This document shows, piece by piece, positions 7,880 to 17,488 of a stretch of DNA of 64,000 nucleotides; position 1 is the first letter of the stretch, and each line of letters opens with the position of its first letter. The notes under the pieces were generated by a model, which did not search any database, was not told where the DNA came from, and saw only the letters and a program-made list of their open reading frames with translations. The position numbers and the translations under genes were made by a program. The stretch comes from DASVHS01 sp035468985 (GTDB lineage: Bacteria; Acidobacteriota; Thermoanaerobaculia; Gp7-AA8). The stretch covers positions 62,001 to 126,000 of the forward strand of contig DATISF010000009.1 of NCBI GenBank assembly GCA_035468985.1, written 5' to 3'.

Positions 7880-9535
7880 ATGTGGTCGCTCCGCATCGCC
7901 CTTTCGAAGCTCCGCCCGCTGAACGCCGCGGCAATTGCGCGGATCGCGGTCGTCACAATCACCTTCGCTCTCTTTCTCTACGGTGACTTCGCTCTGTTCC
8001 GGCGGCTCTTCAGGGCCACTGCACAGATCGAGGAGGCCACTCCGTTCTTCGCCCTGGCGATCCTTCGCAACATTCTGGCGATGGTGTTTCTCGTCGCCAC
8101 AATCGTTCTGTTCTCGTCAGCGATGACGGCGGCGATCGGCGCGTTCTTCACCGATCTCGATCTCGACATCTACCACTCTGCGCCCCGTCGCAAGATCGCC
8201 ATCGTCCTCGCGCGCTGGGTGAAAACGCTTCTGCAGAGCGCGTCGGTGGTGTTCGTGTTCCTCACCCCGCTGTTCGTCGCTTTCGCCAGGCAGTACGACC
8301 GGCCCTGGACGTACTACCCGATCGTGCTCGTCAATCTGGCGCTGCTGCTGTCGATTCCGGTCACGATTGCCAGCCTGACGATCGTTCTGCTCGTGCGGTG
8401 GTTTCCGGTGCGGCGCGTTCATCAGATCGTCGCCACGATTGCCATTCTCGTTCTGACCGTGACCGTGGTCGCGTTCCGTGTCAGCCGGCCGGAGCGCCTG
8501 TTCACGGAGGTCAAGACCGACAACCTTGTCGCCGTGCTGCGCGCAATCGAGTTGCCGTCCATCGATCTCTACCCGGGCACCGCGCTGGCGGACGCCATGG
8601 TCGCGGTTCATCCTTCACCGCTGCCGCCGAAGATCGTTGTGCTCGCAGCTGTGGCGTTGGCGATCTTCGTGATTGTGGTGCGGCAGACGTATTTCGTGGC
8701 GTTCGTTCGCGCCCGCGAGAGCATGGCCCCGATGGCGCTCGGCGCGAAACCGCTAACGCGCTCCATCGACGCGCTCCTGACCCACACTCGCCTGCCGGTG
8801 CGGGCCATGATCGCCAAAGAGATCCGCACGCTGACTCGAGACGTCGCGCAGTGGTCGCAGCTCTTCATGATGGCCGCGCTGCTGTTCATCTACCTGTACA
8901 ACGTGCAGATGCTGCCGCTCGGCGGCGATGCACGCGCAACGATCATCGCCTATGCCAACCTGGGGATGGCCGGCTTCGTCGTCGCGGCGATCTGCCTCCG
9001 CTTCGCTTACCCATCCGTGTCGTCGGAGGGCAAGGCGTTCTGGATGCTCCAGGTCGCGCCGATCTCGTACCGTGAGCTGCTGCGCGTGAAACTGATCGTT
9101 TACGGCGCGCCGCTGGCCGTTCTGGCCATTCTCCTCACCGCGTTTGCGAACGTGATCCTCGCCGCTGGGCCGATCGTCTGGGCCTTCACCCTTCCCGCCT
9201 CGGCCATCATCGCCATCACCCTCGTCAGCCTCGGCATCGCCATGGGCGCGTTCTCCCCGAATTTTGCGGCCGAAAATCCGCTGCAGGTCGGACTCTCCCT
9301 CGGCGGTTTCGCCTATATGGCCGTCTCGCTGACCTATGTCGGGTCGATGATGATCCTCGCCGCGCGCCCGATCATGCAGTATTTCTTCTGGCGCGTGTTC
9401 GATGTAGGGTACGAGAGGGGATGGGTCGCCGTGGTCGTCCCGGTAGGGCTGGCCGTCAGTACGTCACTGATTCTCGCGGTCTTTCCAATGTTGGCAGCAG
9501 AAAAGCGTCTCGCACGCCTCGAACAAACTCGTTAG
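7880..9535 (+). CDS. ABC-2-type exporter permease (putative)
   Basis: A 551-residue polytopic membrane protein with about 10-12 hydrophobic segments. It resembles the large ABC exporter permeases found beside ATPases in many bacteria. The N-terminus is cytosolic (SLRIALSKLRPLN); the segment DLDLDIYHSAPRRKIAIVLA resembles the coupling region of such permeases, which often reads as D-L-(D/E)-x-L-xx-(S/A)-P. No ATPase gene is adjacent. The only ABC ATPase in this window is at 62657, far away and not a proven partner. A TAAGAT box at 7864-7869 lies 10 nt before the ATG, so the gene may have its own near-leaderless promoter although it directly follows ddl. Confidence 0.7.
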   Translation: MWSLRIALSKLRPLNAAAIARIAVVTITFALFLYGDFALFRRLFRATAQIEEATPFFALAILRNILAMVFLVATIVLFSSAMTAAIGAFFTDLDLDIYHSAPRRKIAIVLARWVKTLLQSASVVFVFLTPLFVAFARQYDRPWTYYPIVLVNLALLLSIPVTIASLTIVLLVRWFPVRRVHQIVATIAILVLTVTVVAFRVSRPERLFTEVKTDNLVAVLRAIELPSIDLYPGTALADAMVAVHPSPLPPKIVVLAAVALAIFVIVVRQTYFVAFVRARESMAPMALGAKPLTRSIDALLTHTRLPVRAMIAKEIRTLTRDVAQWSQLFMMAALLFIYLYNVQMLPLGGDARATIIAYANLGMAGFVVAAICLRFAYPSVSSEGKAFWMLQVAPISYRELLRVKLIVYGAPLAVLAILLTAFANVILAAGPIVWAFTLPASAIIAITLVSLGIAMGAFSPNFAAENPLQVGLSLGGFAYMAVSLTYVGSMMILAARPIMQYFFWRVFDVGYERGWVAVVVPVGLAVSTSLILAVFPMLAAEKRLARLEQTR

Positions 9536-9572
9536 AATCGGCTGGTCCCAACTCAGAGAAGAAGGAGATCGA

Positions 9573-9989
9573 ATGAGCTCAGTACCTCCAACCCCGCCGC
9601 CGGGAGGCGGATCGTACACGCCGCCACCGCCGTCACCCGGTGGAGCACCGGCAGGCGGTTCTTCCGACCGCACTCTCATGGTTGTGCTGTCGTACCTCTG
9701 GATTCTCGCGTTGATCCCGCTGTTGACGAAGAAGGAAGACCGCGAGGTTCAGTGGCATGCCAAACATGGCCTGGCCATCCTCATCGCCGAAGTCGTCCTC
9801 TGGATCGCCCTGACCGCCGTCGGTTTCTTCATTCCCCGCGGCATGGGAGGAATGGGATGCGGCATCGGCATCGTCCAGTGCGTGGTCTGGTGCGCCTTCC
9901 TCGTGGTGCGCATCATGTGCATCGTCAAGGGCGTCAACGGTCAGCGGTTCCGCGTGCCGGTCATCAGCGACATGGCCGACAAATGGTAG
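9573..9989 (+). CDS. DUF4870/Tic20-like small membrane protein
   Basis: 138 residues: a Pro/Gly-rich cytosolic N-terminus (PPTPPPGGGSYTPPPPSPGG) followed by about three transmembrane helices. The phrase WHAKHGLAIL is the characteristic QxHAxxxL-like signature of the DUF4870/Tic20-like family, whose function in bacteria is unknown. A good ribosome site (AAGGAGA) stands 7 nt before the ATG, and a TAGAAT box at 9533-9538 could be its promoter. The next small membrane protein follows after 10 nt. Confidence 0.7.
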   Translation: MSSVPPTPPPGGGSYTPPPPSPGGAPAGGSSDRTLMVVLSYLWILALIPLLTKKEDREVQWHAKHGLAILIAEVVLWIALTAVGFFIPRGMGGMGCGIGIVQCVVWCAFLVVRIMCIVKGVNGQRFRVPVISDMADKW

Positions 9990-9999
9990 GAGACAACTC

Positions 10000-10314
10000 G
10001 TGAGCGCTAACACACCCACACCTGCATCAGGCGGCGGCGGTGTCATTCAGCCGTCTCAACCGCCGAAGGATCCGATCCTCGTCTGCGTCCTGAACCTTCT
10101 GGTTCTCGGCGGAGTCGGCTCGATCATCATCGGGCAGAAGACGAAGGGCATCATCGCCATCGTGGCGTGGGCCATCCTGCTCGTCCCGCCGAGCTGCGGC
10201 ACTCTTTCTGCCGTCGTTGCGATCGCCATGGCGATCGACGGCTATCTGCAGGCGCAGCAGCTCCAGCAGGGGAAGTCGATCGGTCAGTGGACCTGGTTCC
10301 AGCAGCACATGTGA
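10000..10314 (+). CDS. Small two-helix membrane protein with Gln-rich tail
   Basis: 104 residues with a Pro/Gly-rich N-terminus like that of its upstream neighbour, then two hydrophobic helices (ILVCVLNLLVLGGVGSIIIG and IIAIVAWAILLVPPS) and a tail LQAQQLQQGKSIGQW. The first-helix/turn pattern recalls TM2/DUF5683-type proteins. It starts with GTG at 10000, preceded by TAGGAG that overlaps the previous stop. Probably co-transcribed with the DUF4870-like gene. Function unknown. Confidence 0.6.
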   Translation: MSANTPTPASGGGGVIQPSQPPKDPILVCVLNLLVLGGVGSIIIGQKTKGIIAIVAWAILLVPPSCGTLSAVVAIAMAIDGYLQAQQLQQGKSIGQWTWFQQHM

Positions 10315-10323
10315 TGTGAGTGG

Positions 10324-10349
10324 AGCGGCGGCCGTTCGCGGCCGCCGCT
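10324..10349. terminator. UUCG-tetraloop hairpin, bidirectional
   Basis: AGCGGCGGCCG (10324-10334), TTCG, CGGCCGCCGCT (10339-10349): a perfect 11-bp stem closed by the very stable UUCG tetraloop. It lies 10 nt after the stop of the plus-strand gene and includes part of the stop codon of the minus-strand DUF2752 gene. No long U-run follows, so it is either a weak intrinsic terminator or a transcript-end protector working for both strands. Confidence 0.7.
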
Positions 10350-10710
10350 AAACCAGGTTCCGCACTACGCCCCAGGCAATCAGCGCCAGGGCCGCCGTCC
10401 ACCCGATCCACGGGCGGCGCAACATCTCTGATCGTCCAACGACCTCGCTGGCAGCGCCGAGGGCGACGAACGGACCGGTCATCACGAGGAAGGCGTTGAA
10501 CCTGAGCGCCTCGATGACATTTCCATGCAGCAGCGCGTGGAGCGCACGCGTCCCGCCGCAGCCCGGACACTGCAGCCCCGTCAACTGATGGAACATGCAG
10601 CGCGGAAAGAACGACGCCGTGGCCGGATCAAACGCGTAGACCGCGAACAGAGCGCCGGCAGCTCCGAGGGCCGCTGCCGAGACGAACCATCTATTGCTGC
10701 GTATAGCCAC
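10348..10710 (-). CDS. DUF2752 membrane protein
   Basis: 120 residues with the family signature CPGCGGTRA (about residues 48-56) between hydrophobic helices. DUF2752 proteins are small inner-membrane proteins of unknown role found widely in Acidobacteriota, Bacteroidota and others. The start is GTG at 10710, overlapping the end of the CD225 gene by 20 nt, so the two are translationally linked. The gene ends in the UUCG hairpin. Confidence 0.8.
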   Translation of the reverse strand: MAIRSNRWFVSAAALGAAGALFAVYAFDPATASFFPRCMFHQLTGLQCPGCGGTRALHALLHGNVIEALRFNAFLVMTGPFVALGAASEVVGRSEMLRRPWIGWTAALALIAWGVVRNLV

Positions 10711-11026
10711 CGAGAACTCCCATCAGAATCCAAACGATGGTCAGGGCGACACCGCTCCCGGCGCCGATCCACGTCCACATCTTCGCTTTCCCGGAAGCGT
10801 CCTGCGCCCCGGCGATGTCACCGGCGGCGAGTTTCGAGTTCACCTGCGCCGCATACACCACTGCGACGATCCCGAACGGAAGACAACAGCACAGCGTGAC
10901 GAGGACCGCGGGCACGAGGTAATTGGGAATGGAGGGCGGCGCGGGATAGCTGCGCACGCGGGTCGCGCAGTTCAGGCAGGCCGTGGCATTGGGAGGCAGT
11001 TGTTGCCCGCAATTCGTGCAGAACAT
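10691..11026 (-). CDS. Zinc-ribbon plus CD225/dispanin-like membrane protein
   Basis: 111 residues. The N-terminus is a zinc ribbon (CTNCGQQLPPNATACLNCA: two C-x2-C knuckles). The rest holds two hydrophobic helices separated by QVNSKLAAGDIAGAQDASGK, the typical CD225/dispanin layout (CCCLPFGIVAVVYAAQVN...A..A...A). In bacteria these proteins often sit next to DUF2752, as here. No function is known; membrane organisation is only a guess by analogy with eukaryotic IFITM proteins. The start ATG at 11026 overlaps the upstream stop (TGATG). Confidence 0.82.
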   Translation of the reverse strand: MFCTNCGQQLPPNATACLNCATRVRSYPAPPSIPNYLVPAVLVTLCCCLPFGIVAVVYAAQVNSKLAAGDIAGAQDASGKAKMWTWIGAGSGVALTIVWILMGVLGGYTQQ

Positions 11027-11610
11027 CAGTGCTGCACTCCTTCCGGGTACTCGACGAACGATCCGTTGGCGAAGACGATGTCGCTATTGAAGTTCGTCGT
11101 CGGCCCCGCTTTGTTCAGGTACTCCTTCAGATCATCGTGCTCGAACTGACCGTCCTTCCCGGCGCTCCCGATCGCGTACGCGTCGCAGTCGGTTCCTCCC
11201 TGGGTGCTCCAGCACGTGTACCGAATCGGATGATTCCAACCATCGGTGAGAGGCACCGTGTGGATGTATTTCGGAGCGAGGCTTCCCAACTCTCCTTCGG
11301 GCGGAAACTTCCGATTGTCGATCGCGTAGCCTTCGACGGCCGTGGCAATCGAACGAATGTCCGCCATCGTTCGCTTCTGCTTCGCGCGCTGAACGGCGGT
11401 CAGAAGGTTCGGGATCGCGATCGCGGCGAGGATCCCCACGATCGCGACGACAACCAGCCCGACCACAAGGACGACCGCGACGATGAGCACGGCGTTGGAG
11501 CTGCCCTTGATCACCGGACGCGGAGCGCCGTTCCGCGGATTGCCGCACGACGGGCATGGCGCGAATGAAATCGAGTCGACACGGGTACCGCAGTATGCGC
11601 AAAACGGCAT
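11026..11610 (-). CDS. Zinc ribbon fused to type II pseudopilin-like domain
   Basis: 194 residues. Two C-x2-C knuckles (CAYCG and CPSCG) form a zinc ribbon at residues 4-25. A hydrophobic helix then continues as IVGILAAIAIPNLL and QRAKQKRTMADIRSIATAVE, which is the GspG/PilA N-terminal helix pattern, followed by a GspG-like globular part with GSAGKDGQFEHDD. The usual prepilin peptidase site (G-F-T-L-I-E) is missing, so the pilin-like helix is probably a permanent membrane anchor. A good ribosome site (GAGGAG) precedes the ATG. First gene of a three-gene operon with the CD225 and DUF2752 proteins. Confidence 0.82.
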   Translation of the reverse strand: MPFCAYCGTRVDSISFAPCPSCGNPRNGAPRPVIKGSSNAVLIVAVVLVVGLVVVAIVGILAAIAIPNLLTAVQRAKQKRTMADIRSIATAVEGYAIDNRKFPPEGELGSLAPKYIHTVPLTDGWNHPIRYTCWSTQGGTDCDAYAIGSAGKDGQFEHDDLKEYLNKAGPTTNFNSDIVFANGSFVEYPEGVQH

Positions 11611-11627
11611 TCCGCACTCCTCACGTC

Positions 11628-11772
11628 AGGGAACCTCTGAACAAGTCGTCATCCTGAGTCGGCGAAGCGCGACGAAGGATCTCAGGATCCGAAAACGCCT
11701 GCGATTTCGAGATCCTTCGCCCCTCTTCGCGGCTTAGGATCAGGTAAACAACGACTTGTGCAGAGCTTCCCT
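11628..11772. mobile_element. MITE-like element, single copy
   Basis: A 145-bp noncoding unit with 22-bp terminal inverted repeats differing at two positions: left AGGGAACCTCTGAACAAGTC(GT), right arm AGGGAAGCTCTGCACAAGTC(GT) on the other strand. Inside are the palindromic modules ATCCTGAGTCGGCGAAG and CTCAGGATC...GATCCTTCGCC. The same unit, in the opposite orientation, forms the array at 48721-49170. No open reading frame of its own. It separates the zinc-ribbon/pilin operon from the suf operon end. Confidence 0.75.
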
Positions 11773-11816
11773 TGGACTTGGAACGAGGAGATTCTACTGC
11801 AGCGGAGAGGGGCGAC

Positions 11817-12374
11817 TCACCACATCATGCCGAGCTGCAGCTTGGCAGCGTCGGACATCATGCTGCGGTCCCACACCGGATCGAAGACGACCTCGACCTC
11901 GGCGTGCTTGATCCCGGGGATCGCTTCGATCTTGTTCTTGACGTCGCCGGCGAGCACGGGGCCCATGCCGCATCCCGGTGCGGTCAGCGTCATCTTGATC
12001 TTCACATCCGTCCCCCCGCCCTCGGCCGGCTGGAGATCGCAGAGATACACGAGTCCGAGGTCGACGATGTTGACGGGGATCTCGGGGTCGTAGCAGGTCT
12101 TCAGCGCATCCCAGACGAACTCTTCGAGTTTGTCCGGTGTCAATTGCTCGTTCTCGGCGACCTGAGGCGCGTCGACAGGGGTCTTTCCGATGGCCTCGAC
12201 TTCCTTTCCGGAAATGCGAACCATCAGCCCGCGATCGGTGATCAGCGTATACGTGCCGCCGAGGCTCTGGGTAATCGTGGCGCGCGCGCCCTGCGGGACG
12301 AGGACTCGCTCCCCGCTCGGAATCATGACCGCATCCGCGTTCCGGCTGACGACGACTTCTTCTCGCATGTTCAT
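11817..12374 (-). CDS. sufT: Fe-S assembly protein SufT (MIP18 family)
   Basis: 185 residues. The C-terminal half is a MIP18/DUF59 domain with ALKTCYDPEIPVNIVDLGLV and the conserved cysteine of TLTAPGCGMGP; the N-terminal extension (EEVVVSRNADAVMIPSGERV) is typical of SufT rather than of short MIP18 proteins. SufT helps mature Fe-S proteins, especially under high demand. Start chosen at 12374 because that ATG overlaps the sufU stop (ATGA); a longer frame would add Arg-rich residues from the sufU region. Last gene of the suf operon. Confidence 0.92.
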   Translation of the reverse strand: MNMREEVVVSRNADAVMIPSGERVLVPQGARATITQSLGGTYTLITDRGLMVRISGKEVEAIGKTPVDAPQVAENEQLTPDKLEEFVWDALKTCYDPEIPVNIVDLGLVYLCDLQPAEGGGTDVKIKMTLTAPGCGMGPVLAGDVKNKIEAIPGIKHAEVEVVFDPVWDRSMMSDAAKLQLGMMW

Positions 12375-12820
12375 TCGGTAGTCACCGTATCCTTCTGACC
12401 TTCGAGCGCGGTCCGGAGCGTGTGCCATGCAAGTGTGGCGCACTTCACACGCGCTGGGAATTCCGACACCCCTGAGAACGCGGCCAGACGGCCCAATTCT
12501 GCCGCGTCGAGGCCGCTTGTATCACCGGTCACGAGCTTGTGAAAAGTGTCAAAAAGGCGCTCGACCTCATCCTTCGATTTCCCCTTCACGGTCGAGCTCA
12601 TGACCGACGCGGACGCCTTCGAGATCGCGCATCCGTTTCCGGTGAAGCTGACGTCTTTGACGACGTCGCCGTCCAGCTGAAGGAAGACCGTGTAGTGGTC
12701 GCCGCACAGCGGATTGAATCCGTCGACCCGGCTCGTTGCGTTGGTCATCTCGTGAAAGTTCCGGGGATTCCTGTTGTGGTCGAGGATGACCTGCTGATAG
12801 AGCTCGCGCAGATCCGTCAT
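12371..12820 (-). CDS. sufU: Fe-S scaffold / sulfur acceptor SufU
   Basis: 149 residues of the SufU/IscU family. The three ligands are visible in NPLCGD, GNGCAISKASASVM and VKCATLAW; the 18-21 residue insert between the second and third cysteines marks SufU rather than IscU. In Bacillus-type systems SufU binds zinc and takes the persulfide from SufS. The start ATG at 12820 shares one base with the sufS stop (TGATG); the frame extends upstream inside sufS but without a family match. Confidence 0.93.
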   Translation of the reverse strand: MTDLRELYQQVILDHNRNPRNFHEMTNATSRVDGFNPLCGDHYTVFLQLDGDVVKDVSFTGNGCAISKASASVMSSTVKGKSKDEVERLFDTFHKLVTGDTSGLDAAELGRLAAFSGVSEFPARVKCATLAWHTLRTALEGQKDTVTTE

Positions 12821-14082
12821 CAGCGAAAGACCTCGACGACTCTTTTCAAGCCTTCGACGAGCGCGTCGGCTTCTTCGCGGGTGTTGTAGAGGCCGAACGA
12901 CGCGCGGCCGGTCGCGGGGACGTTGAAGCGCATCATCAGCGGCTGCGCGCAATGGTGTCCGGTGCGAATGGCGATCCCTTCCTGATCGAGGATCGTCCCG
13001 ATGTCATGCGGATGAACGCCTTCGAGCACGAACGAGATGACCGAGGCTTTCTCCGCGGCCGTGCCGATGATCCGCAGTCCTTCGAGCTCCTGCAGGCGCC
13101 GGGTGGCGTAGAGGAGAAGGTCGTGCTCGTGCGCGGCGATGTTCTCGATTCCGAGCGAGCCGAGGTAGTCGAGCGCCGTGGCCAGACCGATGACGCCGGA
13201 GATGTTCGGCGTTCCCGCTTCGAACTTGTATGGCAGCGCGTTGTACGTGGTCTTCTCGAAGGAGACCGACAGGATCATGTCGCCGCCGCCCTGCCAGGGA
13301 GGCATTTCCTCGAGCAGCGATTCTTTCCCGTACAGGACGCCGACCCCGGTCGGGCCGTACACCTTGTGACCGGAGAACGCATAGAAGTCGCAGTCGAGAT
13401 CCTGCACGTCGACGTGCATGTGCGGAACGCCCTGCGCGCCGTCGATGAGGACGAGCGAGCCGTTCGCGCGCGCCATGGCGATCATCTTCTTGATCGGGTT
13501 GATCGTGCCGAGCGCATTCGATGCGTGGCCGAAGGCGACGATCTTCACGCGATCGTTGAGCATGCGCGCGTACTCGTCGAGAATGATGTCGCCGGAATCA
13601 TTGACCGGCGCAACGCGCAGCTTCGCTCCCTTTTCGTCGCAGAGGAGCTGCCACGGCACGATGTTCGAGTGATGTTCGATCGCGGAGATCAGCACTTCGT
13701 CTCCGGCCTTGACGTTTTTTCGTCCCCAGCTCTGCACCGCGAGGTTGATGCTCTCCGTCGTCCCGCGCGTGAAGACGATCTCCTTTTCCGAACGGGCGTT
13801 GATGAACCGCTTCACGGTCGTGCGCGCGTCCTCGTACGCCGCGGTGGCGATCTCGCTCAGGTAGTGCACGCCGCGGTGCACGTTCGAGTTTTCCTCCGAG
13901 TAGTAGCGGACGAGCCGATCGATGACGGCCTGCGGCTTCTGCGTGGTCGCCGCGTTGTCGAGATACACGAGGCGCTTGCCGCGAACGTTGCGGGCAAGAA
14001 TCGGGAAATCACGGCGAATGAGTTCGACGTCGTAATCGGCGGCCTGAGGCCTGAGGCCCGAGGCCTGAACAGTGGCGCTCAT
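12820..14082 (-). CDS. sufS: Cysteine desulfurase SufS
   Basis: 420 residues, group II cysteine desulfurase that takes sulfur from cysteine with PLP. Motifs: YLDNAATTQKP near the start, AIEHHSNIVPW, the PLP lysine in SGHKVYGPTG, and the persulfide cysteine in RTGHHCAQP. The first 16 residues are odd: codons 6-15 (QASGLRPQAA) are translated from four heptamer repeats at 14041-14068, so this stretch is probably a recent, non-essential addition before the conserved start of the fold (DVELIRRDFPIL). Start ATG overlaps the sufD stop. Confidence 0.95.
   Translation of the reverse strand: MSATVQASGLRPQAADYDVELIRRDFPILARNVRGKRLVYLDNAATTQKPQAVIDRLVRYYSEENSNVHRGVHYLSEIATAAYEDARTTVKRFINARSEKEIVFTRGTTESINLAVQSWGRKNVKAGDEVLISAIEHHSNIVPWQLLCDEKGAKLRVAPVNDSGDIILDEYARMLNDRVKIVAFGHASNALGTINPIKKMIAMARANGSLVLIDGAQGVPHMHVDVQDLDCDFYAFSGHKVYGPTGVGVLYGKESLLEEMPPWQGGGDMILSVSFEKTTYNALPYKFEAGTPNISGVIGLATALDYLGSLGIENIAAHEHDLLLYATRRLQELEGLRIIGTAAEKASVISFVLEGVHPHDIGTILDQEGIAIRTGHHCAQPLMMRFNVPATGRASFGLYNTREEADALVEGLKRVVEVFR
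14041..14068. repeat. Heptamer array (4 x GGCCYGA) inside sufS
   Basis: Units GGCCTGA, GGCCTGA, GGCCCGA, GGCCTGA fill exactly 28 nt in the 5' end of sufS. Because 28 is not a multiple of three, gain or loss of one unit would shift the frame between the start codon and the body of SufS. The same heptamer family occurs at 61856 (same orientation) and 44838 (opposite orientation). Confidence 0.85.
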
Positions 14083-15290
14083 CGTTTCGCCTCCCTCCGC
14101 TCCGTCATCCGTCCCGGCATCCGCTCGAACAGCACGCGGCGGACCTCCTCGCGCACCGGCTCGACTTTCATCCGGTCGACGATCTGGCTGGCGAACGCGA
14201 GGACGAGGAGATTCCGCGCTTCCGCCTCACCGATTCCGCGCGAGCGAAGGTAGAAGAGCGGCTCTTCCTCGAGTTGCCCGATCGTCGAGCCGTGGTTGCA
14301 CTTCACGTCGTCGTTGTGGATCTCCAGTGTCGGCTTGGAGTCGACGATGGCTGTCTCGGAGAGCAGGAGGTTCCGGTTCTCCTGACGCGACACCGTTTTC
14401 TGGGCGCCGGGGCGGACGATGATCCGGCCATCGAATACGCCGCGGGCGCTGTCGTCGAGGATTCCCTTGTACAGCTCGTGGCTCTCGCAGTGCGGCGCGA
14501 TGTGGTCGATCAGCGTGTGATTGTCGACGTGCTGGTTGCCGGTCACGACGAACAGACCATCGAGCGTGAGCGACGCCCCTTCACCCGCCAGCGAGACGTT
14601 GATGTCGTTGCGCACCAGGCCTCCGCCGAGGCAGGCGTTGTGCGAGGTGACGCTGCTCGAGCGGTCCTGGCGGATCTGCACGGACCCGACATGAAACGCC
14701 TCATCCGGCTCGCGCACGATCTTGTAGTGGTCGACAACCGCACCCGGTCCGGCGAAGATCTCCGTCACGGTATTGGTGAAGTGTTTGCCGCGGCCGAGGT
14801 AGGTCTCGACGACGGTCAGCTGCGCCACGCGATTGGCGACGATGATGTTGTGGGGATGCGACCACACGTCATCGCCTTCGCCGATGAAGACCAGGTGCAC
14901 GAAACCGTCGACCACCCCATCCGCGATGATCAGCGCGCCATCCTCGGAATTCGCGATGTTGAGTGCGACGAAGGCGTTGCGCTGCCAGTCTGCAATGCGG
15001 CCGTAGTACGGCTCGAGATCGGATTGCGCAGCTTCGCTGATCGGAAGGATGCGCAGGCCGCGCGTTTCGTTCTTCTGAACGATCCGGCCGTTGAGGAAGG
15101 TCAGCGTGGCGGCTGGAGCGGCGGCCGTCTCGGCCGCCGACGCCGCGCGGGGACGCCCGGCGCTCCACGAAACCTTGGCAATCGGCGCGACGTTCGTGTA
15201 CTTCCACTCCTCCATCCGGGGAGTCGGATAGCCCAGCGAGCGGAAGCGCTCGGCGGCATCTTCGCGGATCGACAAAGCTGCCGTTGTCAT
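14079..15290 (-). CDS. sufD: Fe-S assembly protein SufD
   Basis: 403 residues. SufD pairs with SufB on the SufC ATPase as the scaffold for new Fe-S clusters. The N-terminal helical part carries PTPRMEEWKYTNVAP, the usual SufD signature, and the beta-helix core ends with the motif DDVKCNHGSTIGQLEEEPLF and RSRGIGEAEARNLLV. The conserved histidine in NHGSTIG is present. It overlaps sufC upstream and sufS downstream by ATGA-type junctions. Confidence 0.93.
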   Translation of the reverse strand: MTTAALSIREDAAERFRSLGYPTPRMEEWKYTNVAPIAKVSWSAGRPRAASAAETAAAPAATLTFLNGRIVQKNETRGLRILPISEAAQSDLEPYYGRIADWQRNAFVALNIANSEDGALIIADGVVDGFVHLVFIGEGDDVWSHPHNIIVANRVAQLTVVETYLGRGKHFTNTVTEIFAGPGAVVDHYKIVREPDEAFHVGSVQIRQDRSSSVTSHNACLGGGLVRNDINVSLAGEGASLTLDGLFVVTGNQHVDNHTLIDHIAPHCESHELYKGILDDSARGVFDGRIIVRPGAQKTVSRQENRNLLLSETAIVDSKPTLEIHNDDVKCNHGSTIGQLEEEPLFYLRSRGIGEAEARNLLVLAFASQIVDRMKVEPVREEVRRVLFERMPGRMTERREAKR

Positions 15291-16051
15291 CGCGCCGCCG
15301 CGACCTCCTGGTCGATCCAGTCGTACCCCTTCTGCTCGAGCTCGTTCGCCAGCTCCTTGCCGCCCGACTTGACGATGCGGCCGGCGGCGAGAACGTGCAC
15401 GACGTCCGGGACGAGGTAGCGCAGAAGGCGCTGGTAGTGCGTGATCACCAGGACCGCGTGCTTCTCGCTGCGAAGCGTGTTGACGCCATTGGCGACGACC
15501 CGCAAGGCATCGATGTCCAGCCCGGAGTCGGTCTCGTCGAGAATCGCCAGCCGCGGGTCGAGCACGGCCATCTGGAAGATCTCGTTGCGCTTTTTCTCGC
15601 CGCCCGAGAACCCCTCGTTGACGCCGCGGTTCATGAAGGACTCGTCGAGATCGACGACCTTCATCTTCTCGCGCGCGAATTGCAGGAACTCGACGGCGTC
15701 GAGCTCCTCCTCGCCACGATGTTTCTTCAGCGCGTTGAGCGCCGCCTTCAGGAAGTAGATGTTGTTGACTCCCGGGATCTCCACCGGGTACTGCATGGCC
15801 AGGAACACGCCTTCGCGGGCGCGCTCTTCGGGCAGCATGGCCAGGAGATCCTTGCCTTCGTACAGCACGCTGCCGCTGAGGACCTCATAGCGCGGCCGCC
15901 CGGCGAGGACATTGGCCAGGGTCGATTTGCCAGAGCCGTTCGGCCCCATGATCGCGTGCACTTCGCCGGCGTCGACGGAAAGATCGAGACCTTTGAGGAT
16001 CTCCTTCCCTTCGATGCCGGCGTGCAGGTTCTTGATTTCGAGTAGTGCCAT
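15287..16051 (-). CDS. sufC: Fe-S assembly ATPase SufC
   Basis: 254 residues, ABC-type ATPase of the SufBC2D complex. Walker A GPNGSGKST, the signature FSGGEKKRNE and Walker B LAILDETDSGLD are complete, with the H-loop in LVITHYQRLL. It starts 3 nt after the sufB stop and overlaps the sufD start. Confidence 0.96.
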   Translation of the reverse strand: MALLEIKNLHAGIEGKEILKGLDLSVDAGEVHAIMGPNGSGKSTLANVLAGRPRYEVLSGSVLYEGKDLLAMLPEERAREGVFLAMQYPVEIPGVNNIYFLKAALNALKKHRGEEELDAVEFLQFAREKMKVVDLDESFMNRGVNEGFSGGEKKRNEIFQMAVLDPRLAILDETDSGLDIDALRVVANGVNTLRSEKHAVLVITHYQRLLRYLVPDVVHVLAAGRIVKSGGKELANELEQKGYDWIDQEVAAAR

Positions 16052-16054
16052 GTC

Positions 16055-17484
<1,430 letters not shown>

Positions 17485-17488
<4 letters not shown>

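Noticed and set aside
7880..9535. Pairing of this permease with the ABC ATPase at 62657
   Set aside because: They are 53 kb apart; no evidence beyond family type, so I do not claim a complex.
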